Shown: in pieces, positions 1-5,699 of the stretch | Layout of the letters: the number at the start of each line of letters is the position of its first letter | Position numbering within the stretch: position 1 is the stretch's first letter | NCBI GenBank assembly: GCA_002292945.1 | Contig: DBCG01000009.1 | Location: 1-9,216, forward strand | Source: Proteobacteria bacterium UBA964 | GTDB lineage: Bacteria; Pseudomonadota; Gammaproteobacteria; Steroidobacterales; Steroidobacteraceae | Length of the DNA: 9,216 bases | Direction of reading: 5' to 3' | The notes under the pieces: generated by a model | The model's input: the letters and a program-made list of their open reading frames with translations, nothing else | Database searches by the model: none | Told to the model about the DNA's origin: nothing | Made by a program: the position numbers and the translations under genes

Positions 1-992
1 AGGCCCTTGGCCTCGATGACGAGGTCGCCGAGCCGCTCGCCGGGCGGGATGTAGATCTCGTTGGTCTCGTTGCGTTCCTGGAACTCGCGCGAGGCCAGCT
101 CTTCGTAGCGCTGCATGCGCGCCTTGCTCTTGGCCTGCCGCGCCTTCGGGTTCTGGCGCACCCACTCGAGCTCGCGCTCGAGGGTCTTGCGCAGCGATTC
201 GCGCTCACGCTCTTCCTGACCGAGCCGCTTCTCTTTCTGCTCGAGCCAAGACGAGTAGTTGCCGTGGTAAGGGATGCCGTGGCCGCGGTCGAGTTCGAGG
301 ATCCACTCGGCGACGTTGTCGAGGAAGTAGCGGTCGTGGGTGACCGCGATGACGGTGCTCGGGTATTCCTCGAGGTACTTCTCGAGCCAGCCGATCGACT
401 CGGCGTCGAGGTGGTTGGTGGGTTCATCGAGCAGCAGCATGTCCGGCGCCGACAGCAGTAGACGGCAGAGCGCCACCCGGCGCTTCTCGCCGCCCGAGAG
501 CAGTCCGATCTTGGCATCCCACGGCGGCAGACGCAGGGCGTCGGCGGCGATCTCGAGCTTGCGGTCGAGCTCCCAGCCGCCCGCCGCGTCGAGTGCATCC
601 TGCAGCTTCGCCTGTTCCTCGAGCAGCGCGTTCATCTCGTCGTCCGACATCGGGTCTGCGAAGCGCTCGCTGATGGCGTTGAAGCGCTCGAGCTTGGCGA
701 ACAAGCCGCCGATCCCGAGCACCACCTCCTCGCGCACGGTTTTGGCGGCATCGAGTTCCGGTTCCTGAGGCAGGTAGCCGACCTTGATGCCGGATTGCGG
801 CCGCGCCTCGCCTTCGATGTTGTTGTCGAGGCCCGCCATGATCTTCAGCAGCGTCGATTTGCCCGAGCCGTTGAGACCCAGCACGCCGATCTTGGCGCCC
901 GGGAAGAACGACAGGCTGATGTCGCGCAGGATGTGACGCTTGGGGGGCACGATCTTGCCCACCCGGTTCATGGTGTAGATGTACTGAGCCAT
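1..992 (-). CDS. ettA: Energy-dependent translational throttle protein EttA (ABC-F ATPase), 5' part, cut by window edge
   Basis: ABC-F family ATPase without membrane segments. In E. coli EttA binds the ribosomal E site and gates the first elongation step according to ATP/ADP level. The reading frame starts at the ATG complementary to 990-992 (MAQYIYTMNRVGK) and runs off position 1, giving 330 of about 555 residues. Visible parts: Walker A GLNGSGKS at residues 39-46, ABC signature LSGGEKRR near 165-172, Walker B and H-loop region MLLLDEPTNHLD near 185-196, switch histidine in VTHDRYFLDN near 218-227. A charged helical linker follows from about residue 242 to 322 (WLEQKEKRLGQ, ELEWVRQNPKARQAKSKAR), matching the P-site tRNA interaction motif that separates the two ABC domains. 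The second ABC domain has only just begun at the edge. Similarity to E. coli EttA from memory is very high, including the invariant start. It is divergent from the deacetylase gene. No defect is seen in the part present. Confidence 0.96.
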   Translation of the reverse strand, partial: MAQYIYTMNRVGKIVPPKRHILRDISLSFFPGAKIGVLGLNGSGKSTLLKIMAGLDNNIEGEARPQSGIKVGYLPQEPELDAAKTVREEVVLGIGGLFAKLERFNAISERFADPMSDDEMNALLEEQAKLQDALDAAGGWELDRKLEIAADALRLPPWDAKIGLLSGGEKRRVALCRLLLSAPDMLLLDEPTNHLDAESIGWLEKYLEEYPSTVIAVTHDRYFLDNVAEWILELDRGHGIPYHGNYSSWLEQKEKRLGQEERERESLRKTLERELEWVRQNPKARQAKSKARMQRYEELASREFQERNETNEIYIPPGERLGDLVIEAKG

Positions 993-1028
993 GCCGATAT
1001 TATCGCCTGTGCTAGGCTCGACCGCATC
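993..1028. promoter_or_regulatory. 36-bp divergent intergenic region of ettA and the deacetylase gene
   Basis: This is the only DNA between the two outward-facing start codons. It holds an AT-rich block at 997-1003 (ATATTAT). On the minus strand this reads TAATAT, a good -10 match whose expected start point falls at or next to the ettA ATG. On the plus strand it reads TATTAT, and a second plus-strand candidate is TGTGCTAGGCT at 1008-1018 (extended -10-like). No convincing -35 hexamer and no Shine-Dalgarno sequence is visible for either gene. Leaderless or very short-leader transcripts are possible, but this is inferred from spacing alone. True promoters could also lie inside the neighbouring coding sequences. 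Confidence 0.4.
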
Positions 1029-1976
1029 ATGTCCGAGGTCTTGGTCATCGCCGATGAGCGCCTGGCCCGTTACGGGTTCGGCGCTGGACACCCCTTCGGC
1101 ACCGACCGCCAGGGCGCATTCCGCCGTGAGTTCCAGGACCGCGGTCTGTCGCAGCGCTGCCGTCTCGGCACGACACGCGAGGCGGCCCCCGATGAGCTCT
1201 CGCTGTTCCATGATCCGGCTCACCTCGCCTTGCTGCGTGCGCGATCGCTGAGCGGTCAAGGTTGGCTCGATGGGGGCGATACCCCAGCCTTCCTCGGCGT
1301 CTACGAGGCTGCGGCCGATGTGGTCGGTGCGACGCTGAGCGCCGCCGAGGCGATCATGGGCGCAGAGGCTCGCCGCGCTTTTGTGCCGATCGCCGGCCTG
1401 CATCACGCAAGCCGAAAGGGGGCGGCAGGTTTCTGCGCCCTGAATGATTGCGGTGTCGCCATCGAGTGGCTGCGGGCACGGTACGGGTTGCAGCGCATCG
1501 CCTATGTGGACATCGACGCCCACCACGGCGATGGCGTGTTCTATGCCTTCGAAGAGGATCCCGATGTCGCGTTCGTCGACCTGCACGAGGACGGTCGCTA
1601 CCTCTACCCCGGCACCGGTGCGGCCGAGGAGACCGGGCGTGGCGCGGCGGTGGGCACCAAGTACAACGCACCGCTGCCGCCCGGCGCCGACGACGCGGCC
1701 TTCGATGCCGCGTGGGGTCCCGCGCTCGAGCTGCTCGAGGCACAGCGCCCGGAGTTCATCCTGCTGCAATGCGGCGCCGACAGCCTCGCGGGTGATCCGC
1801 TCACCCACCTCGCATTCACCCCTGCGGTGCATCGCCGGGCGGCGCAAGACCTCGTCCGGCTCGCCGAGCGTTTGGGGCACGGCAGGGTGCTCGCCTTGGG
1901 CGGTGGGGGGTACAACCGGGACAACATCGCCGCCGGGTGGTGCGCGGTGGTGGAGGGTCTCATCGGCACGGGCTGA
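1029..1976 (+). CDS. Histone deacetylase family protein (zinc amidohydrolase, AcuC/HDAC-like)
   Basis: A 315-residue cytoplasmic enzyme of the arginase/deacetylase fold. The family removes acetyl groups from acetyl-lysine or small acetylated amines such as acetylpolyamines; the substrate here is unknown. Family motifs are present in order: HPFGTDRQ at 21-28, the catalytic His pair in GLHHASRKGAAGF (H125, H126), DIDAHHGDG at 161-169 with likely zinc ligands D163 and H165, YPGTG at 193-197, GAD with the third likely zinc ligand D251, and GGGGY with the transition-state Tyr295. All key catalytic positions are intact, so the enzyme should be active. The ATG at 1029 is chosen because the protein begins directly with the family N-terminus; the frame stays open upstream only as antisense to ettA. 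No ribosome binding site precedes the ATG. The gene ends 42 bp before glyA. There is no signal peptide. Acetoin-utilisation neighbours are absent, so a strict AcuC label is not supported. Confidence 0.9.
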   Translation: MSEVLVIADERLARYGFGAGHPFGTDRQGAFRREFQDRGLSQRCRLGTTREAAPDELSLFHDPAHLALLRARSLSGQGWLDGGDTPAFLGVYEAAADVVGATLSAAEAIMGAEARRAFVPIAGLHHASRKGAAGFCALNDCGVAIEWLRARYGLQRIAYVDIDAHHGDGVFYAFEEDPDVAFVDLHEDGRYLYPGTGAAEETGRGAAVGTKYNAPLPPGADDAAFDAAWGPALELLEAQRPEFILLQCGADSLAGDPLTHLAFTPAVHRRAAQDLVRLAERLGHGRVLALGGGGYNRDNIAAGWCAVVEGLIGTG

Positions 1977-1984
1977 TGTTGCGG

Positions 1985-1990
1985 TAGAAT
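1985..1990 (+). promoter_or_regulatory. Candidate -10 box for the glyA operon
   Basis: TAGAAT lies in the 42-bp gap between the deacetylase gene and the chosen glyA start (2019). Transcription would begin near 1996-1998 and leave a leader of about 22 nt with a weak GAGAG ribosome site at 2008-2012, six bases before the ATG. No good -35 hexamer is seen 16-18 bp upstream. The upstream ATG at 1989 would overlap this box and has no ribosome site, which is one reason not to use it. I see no PurR-like operator and no glycine riboswitch here. Confidence 0.35.
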
Positions 1991-2018
1991 GGACGCTCAC
2001 ACGCCCCGAGAGCCGCCC

Positions 2019-3284
2019 ATGTTTCCGAGCCGAATGACCATCGAAGGATTCGACCCCGAGCTCGCCGCCGTCATGGCCGCCGAGCGGGTGCGTCAGGAAG
2101 ACCACGTCGAACTCATCGCCTCCGAGAACTACGCGAGCCCTCGCGTGCTCGAGGCGCAGGGTTCGGTGCTCACGAACAAATACGCCGAAGGCTATCCCGG
2201 CAAACGCTATTACGGCGGCTGCGAATTCGTCGATGTCGCCGAGCAGCTCGCCATCGACCGCGCGAAGCAGCTCTTCGGCGCCGATTACGCCAATGTCCAA
2301 CCGCACTCCGGATCGCAGGCCAACGCCGCGGTCTATCTCGCGCTGCTCAATCCCGGCGACACCATCCTCGGCATGAGCCTCGATCACGGCGGCCATCTCA
2401 CCCACGGCGCCAAGGTCAACTTCTCCGGCAAGCTGTACAACGCCCAGCAGTACGGTATCCGCCCCGACAACGGCGAGATCGACTACGACGCGCTCGAACG
2501 CCAGGCGCTCGAGGTCAAGCCGAAGCTCATCATCGCGGGCTTCTCGGCGTATTCGCGTTTCCTCGACTTCCCGCGCTTCCGCGCCATCGCCGACAAGGCG
2601 GGCGCACTGCTGCATGTCGACATGGCGCACTTCGCGGGGCTCTCGGCTGCGGGCGTCTACCCGAACCCCGTGCCCTACGCCGACGTCGTCACCAGCACCA
2701 CGCACAAGACGCTGCGGGGTCCGCGCGGCGGCATCATCCTCGCGCGGGCGAACGATGCGCTGACCAAGAGATTCAACTCGCTGGTGTTCCCGGGGACGCA
2801 AGGCGGGCCGCTGATGCATGTCATCGCCGCCAAGGCCGTCGCCTTCCTCGAGGCCCTGCAGCCCGAGTTCAAAGATTACCAACGCCAGGTCGTGGCCAAC
2901 GCCCGCGCCATGTGCGCACGCCTGCAGCAGCGCGGCTATCGCATCGTCTCGGGCGGCACCGATAATCACCTGTTCCTGGTCGATCTCTCGGACAAACCGA
3001 TCAACGGCAAGGAAGCCGATGCCGCGCTAGGCGCTGCGCATCTCACGGTCAACAAGAACGCCGTGCCGAACGATCCGCGTCCGCCGATGGTGACGAGCGG
3101 CATCCGCATCGGAACGCCCGCCTGCACCACCCGCGGCTTCAAGGAAGCCGAGGTCGAGCAGGTCGCCAACTTCGTCGCCGATGTGCTGGACGCGCAGGGC
3201 TCCGCCGAGGCCGTGGCAGCGGTACGCGTCAAAGTCACGGCGCTGTGCCGGCGGTTCCCGGTCTACGAGTCCTCGGGGCGCTGA
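2019..3284 (+). CDS. glyA: Serine hydroxymethyltransferase
   Basis: PLP-dependent cytosolic enzyme that interconverts serine + tetrahydrofolate and glycine + 5,10-methylenetetrahydrofolate, the main source of one-carbon units. With the start at 2019 (MFPSRMTIEGF) it has 421 residues, close to E. coli GlyA (417). Landmarks: HVELIASENY near residues 29-38, LTNKYAEGYPGKRYYGG near 51-67, HSGSQAN near 96-102, FVDMAH-type motif HVDMAHFAG near 199-207, and PLP lysine K230 in TSTTHKTLRGPRGG (K229 in E. coli). The C-terminus ends FPVYESSGR. Starts at 1989 and 2034 are also in frame; 1989 overlaps a likely -10 box and 2034 would give 416 residues, so the exact start is uncertain by a few residues. First gene of the eight-gene series, 29 bp before nrdR. 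The pairing glyA-nrdR is common in gammaproteobacteria. Confidence 0.97.
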   Translation: MFPSRMTIEGFDPELAAVMAAERVRQEDHVELIASENYASPRVLEAQGSVLTNKYAEGYPGKRYYGGCEFVDVAEQLAIDRAKQLFGADYANVQPHSGSQANAAVYLALLNPGDTILGMSLDHGGHLTHGAKVNFSGKLYNAQQYGIRPDNGEIDYDALERQALEVKPKLIIAGFSAYSRFLDFPRFRAIADKAGALLHVDMAHFAGLSAAGVYPNPVPYADVVTSTTHKTLRGPRGGIILARANDALTKRFNSLVFPGTQGGPLMHVIAAKAVAFLEALQPEFKDYQRQVVANARAMCARLQQRGYRIVSGGTDNHLFLVDLSDKPINGKEADAALGAAHLTVNKNAVPNDPRPPMVTSGIRIGTPACTTRGFKEAEVEQVANFVADVLDAQGSAEAVAAVRVKVTALCRRFPVYESSGR

Positions 3285-3313
3285 GCGGCCCGCGGCGCTG
3301 ACGGGGCGACACC

Positions 3314-3886
3314 ATGCACTGTCCCTTCTGCGGCGACGAAGACACCAAGGTCAACGACTCACGGCTGGCCGCCGAGGGTCGCCAGATCCGTCGACGGCGC
3401 GAATGTCTCGCCTGCGGCGAACGCTTCACCACCTTCGAGACCGCGGAACTCGTCATGCCGCTGGTCGTCAAGAGCCATGGCGAACGCCAGCCCTTCGACG
3501 AACAGAAGCTGCGCGGCGGCATCCTGCGCGCGCTGCAGAAGCGTCCGGTCGAACAGGAGAAGGTCGAAGCCGCCATCGAGCGCATCGCCCACCGCTTACG
3601 CGCGCTCGGTGAGCGCGAGGTGCCATCACGGCAGGTGGGCGAGTTCGTGATGGAGGAACTGCGCCACCTCGACGAAGTCGCCTATGTGCGCTTCGCCTCG
3701 GTGTACCGCAGCTTCCAGGATATCGAGGCGTTCCGCGACGAGGTCGACAAGCTGCGTACGCGCCGGCGGCGTGAGCCGCTCGCCGGTCAGTTGTCCCTGC
3801 TCGGCGGCGAGGCCGATGCTGCCGGCAAGCCAACCCCGAAAGGCGCGGCGCCCATCGTCGGCAAGCCGCCGCGCCGCAGCCACTAG
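3314..3886 (+). CDS. nrdR: Transcriptional repressor NrdR with C-terminal extension
   Basis: Zinc-ribbon/ATP-cone regulator that senses dATP/ATP and represses ribonucleotide reductase genes through paired NrdR boxes. The N-terminal zinc ribbon has all four cysteines (C3, C6, C31, C34), followed by the basic DNA-binding stretch RRRREC at 26-31. The ATP-cone spans about residues 49-139 (VVKSHGERQPFDEQKL, LRALQKRPV, FASVYRSFQDIEAF). The family is usually about 150-160 residues. This one has 190, because a basic, Gly/Pro/Ala-rich, probably disordered tail follows from about residue 148 and ends PPRRSH. The ATG is fixed by the invariant MHCPFC start; the ribosome site is weak (GGGGCG at 3303-3308). 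It lies between glyA and ribD, the usual gammaproteobacterial position. I see no NrdR box in the window, so its targets lie elsewhere. Confidence 0.96.
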   Translation: MHCPFCGDEDTKVNDSRLAAEGRQIRRRRECLACGERFTTFETAELVMPLVVKSHGERQPFDEQKLRGGILRALQKRPVEQEKVEAAIERIAHRLRALGEREVPSRQVGEFVMEELRHLDEVAYVRFASVYRSFQDIEAFRDEVDKLRTRRRREPLAGQLSLLGGEADAAGKPTPKGAAPIVGKPPRRSH

Positions 3887-3895
3887 CGCCCGCGC

Positions 3896-5047
3896 ATGAT
3901 GGGTACCGCCTCCGATCGACGGGCGATGACGCGTGCGCTCGAGCTCGCCGCTTTGGGCTGTCGCAGCACCCAGCCGAACCCGCGGGTCGGCTGCGTCATC
4001 GTCCAAGGCGAGCGGATCGTCGGGGAGGGCTGGCACCAACGCGCCGGCGGGCCGCACGCCGAGGTGTTCGCGCTGCATGCGGCCGGTGAGGCCGCTCGCG
4101 GTGCCACGGCCTTCGTCACCCTCGAGCCCTGCAACCATCACGGCCGGACACCCCCCTGCACCGACGCCCTGATCGCGGCGGGCGTGCAGCGCGTGGTCTA
4201 TGCGAGCGGTGACCCGAACCCCGAGGTTGATGGTTCGGGCGCAGCCCGGCTGCGCGCCGCCGGCATCGAGGTGTTGACCGGCCTGATGGCCGCCGAGGGC
4301 GAGGAACTCAACCTCGGGTTCTTCAGCCGCATGCGCCGGGGTCGTCCTTGGCTGCGCCTGAAGCTCGCCGCGAGCCTTGATGGACGCACCGCGCTCGAGT
4401 CCGGGGAGAGCCGCTGGATCACCGGCGAGGCCGCTCGTGCCGATGTGCATGCGTGGCGCGCCGAGAGCGCCGCGATCCTCAGCACCGCCGCCACCGTGCT
4501 CGCCGACGATCCCGAACTGACTGCGCGCCCGTCCAAAGGTTCTTCGCGGATACCGGGGTCCGAGGTCATCGGATCGGTCGTGGACGCGGCCGGACTTGCG
4601 CCACGGCCGCCGCTGCGCGTGTTGCTCGATGCGCGCCTGCGCATCCCGGCGTCGGCTCGGGTGTTCGCGGCCGAGGGCGAGGTGGTGCGTTTGGCCGCGG
4701 AAGGCGCGCGAGGGGACAGCGCGTCGCCCGCCCCCGGCCGTGTCGTCCCCTTGGGCACCGACGCGGCAGGACGGCTGTCCTTGCCTGAGGCGCTGGCCTG
4801 GATGGGCCGCGAGGGGCTCAACGAAGCATGGGTGGAAGCCGGGCCGACGCTCGCCGGGGCACTGCTCGAGGCAGCGCTCGTCGATGAACTCATCGTGTAC
4901 CTCGCGCCGCGGTTGCTCGGGCCCGACGCCCGGCCGCTCGCCCGGTTGCCGCCGCTCGCCCGGCTGGGGGATGCGGCGGCTTGGCGGGTGCAGGACTTGC
5001 GCCAGATCGGCCCGGATGTCCGTATCATGCTGCGCCCGGGCGGCTGA
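3896..5047 (+). CDS. ribD: Bifunctional riboflavin biosynthesis deaminase/reductase RibD
   Basis: Carries out steps two and three of riboflavin synthesis: deamination of the GTP cyclohydrolase II product, then NADPH-dependent reduction of its ribosyl side chain. The 383 residues compare with 367 in E. coli. The N-terminal cytidine-deaminase-like domain has PNPRVGCVIV (28-37), HAE with H54 (zinc) and E56 (proton shuttle), and PCNHHGRTPPC with zinc ligands C79 and C88. The C-terminal reductase domain has LRLKLAASLDGRTA (153-166), ESRWIT, TVLADDPELTAR (200-211), WVEAGPTLAGALL (312-324) and LAPRLLGPDARP. Both active sites look intact. A stretch at about 212-240 (rich in Ser/Gly/Pro/Ala) differs from and is slightly longer than the E. 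coli loop. Two adjacent ATGs (3896, 3899) can start it and neither has a ribosome site. The gap to nrdR is 9 bp, so translational coupling is likely. Confidence 0.96.
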   Translation: MMGTASDRRAMTRALELAALGCRSTQPNPRVGCVIVQGERIVGEGWHQRAGGPHAEVFALHAAGEAARGATAFVTLEPCNHHGRTPPCTDALIAAGVQRVVYASGDPNPEVDGSGAARLRAAGIEVLTGLMAAEGEELNLGFFSRMRRGRPWLRLKLAASLDGRTALESGESRWITGEAARADVHAWRAESAAILSTAATVLADDPELTARPSKGSSRIPGSEVIGSVVDAAGLAPRPPLRVLLDARLRIPASARVFAAEGEVVRLAAEGARGDSASPAPGRVVPLGTDAAGRLSLPEALAWMGREGLNEAWVEAGPTLAGALLEAALVDELIVYLAPRLLGPDARPLARLPPLARLGDAAAWRVQDLRQIGPDVRIMLRPGG

Positions 5048-5081
5048 GGCCGTCCCCGCATCGATCGGTCGTCAAGTTTTC

Positions 5082-5090
5082 AAGGAGAGG
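5082..5090 (+). promoter_or_regulatory. Strong ribosome binding site that decides the ribE start
   Basis: AAGGAGAGG sits directly before ATG 5091. AAGGAG (5082-5087) is only 3 nt from that ATG but 9 nt from the in-frame GTG at 5097. The GTG also gives the canonical riboflavin synthase N-terminus (V/M)FTGIVQ, so GTG is the better start. This is the strongest Shine-Dalgarno sequence among the rib genes here. Confidence 0.6.
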
Positions 5091-5096
5091 ATGGGC

Positions 5097-5699
5097 GTGT
5101 TCACCGGTATCGTGCAGGACGTCGGTCGGATCACCGCGCGTGAACCGCGCGGCGGAGACATGCGGCTGCGCATCGGCGCCGTCCGCCTGCCGCTCGAGGG
5201 CGTGCGCATCGGTGACAGCATCGCCGTGAGCGGGGTCTGTCTGACGGTGGTGGAAGTGGGCGCCGGCGCGTTCAGCGCAGATGTCTCCAACGAGACGCTG
5301 TCGCTCACCACCCTCGGTGCCCTGGGCGAGGGGTCCCCGGTGAACCTCGAGCCTGCGCTGCGTGTCGGCGATCCGCTGGGTGGGCACCTGATGTCGGGTC
5401 ATGTGGATGGCATCGGCCGATTGCTCGCGCTCGAAGAGGATGCCCGCTCTTGGCGTATGCGCTTCGAGGTGCCTGCCGCGCTCGCACGCTATGTGGCGCG
5501 CAAGGGTTCGATCGCGATCGACGGTATCAGCCTCACCGTCAACGAGGTCGAAGGCCGCGAGTTCGGCGTCAACATCATCCCGCACACCTTCGAGGCCACG
5601 ACGCTCGGCAGCGCCGTGCCCGGCCGTGCCGTGAACATCGAGGTCGACCAGATCGCGCGTTATGTGGAGCGCCTCGCCGGCGCGGGAGAGACAGCATGA
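5097..5699 (+). CDS. ribE: Riboflavin synthase, alpha subunit
   Basis: Catalyses the last step, dismutation of two 6,7-dimethyl-8-ribityllumazine molecules into riboflavin and the pyrimidine intermediate that RibH reuses. From GTG 5097 it has 200 residues (202 from ATG 5091); the family is about 200-220. It shows the internal duplication of two lumazine-binding barrels. Barrel 1 (1 to about 97) has FTGIVQDVG, SGVCLTVVEV with C48, and DVSNETLSLTTLG. Barrel 2 (about 98-195) has SGHVDGIG with H102, IDGISLTVNEV (141-151) and IPHTFEATTLG. It lies 49 bp after ribD, and its stop overlaps the ribBX start as ATGA (5696-5699), a classic coupling arrangement. The name follows the usual ribE = synthase use outside E. 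coli, where the same protein is called RibC. It is expected to be a soluble homotrimer. Confidence 0.96.
   Translation: MFTGIVQDVGRITAREPRGGDMRLRIGAVRLPLEGVRIGDSIAVSGVCLTVVEVGAGAFSADVSNETLSLTTLGALGEGSPVNLEPALRVGDPLGGHLMSGHVDGIGRLLALEEDARSWRMRFEVPAALARYVARKGSIAIDGISLTVNEVEGREFGVNIIPHTFEATTLGSAVPGRAVNIEVDQIARYVERLAGAGETA

Noticed and set aside
795..1028. Upstream extension of the deacetylase frame by 78 codons
   Set aside because: This stretch is the antisense of ettA codons, including the Walker A region. The family N-terminus begins right at ATG 1029.
3626..4450. 274-codon minus-strand open frame across nrdR and ribD
   Set aside because: Antisense to both genes and crosses their junction. 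The translation shows no motifs; it is a GC-rich shadow frame.
4198..5061. 287-codon minus-strand open frame opposite ribD
   Set aside because: Ser/Arg/Ala/Pro-rich translation without motifs, wholly inside ribD, whose own frame carries intact active sites.
5048..5096. Possible FMN riboswitch or promoter in the ribD-ribE gap
   Set aside because: 49 bp is too short for the aptamer and no conserved RFN blocks are seen. It contains only the ribosome site.
5450..5695. Upstream extension of the ribBX frame
   Set aside because: Arg-rich shadow of ribE in another frame. ATG 5696 has a GGAG site and the usual stop/start overlap.
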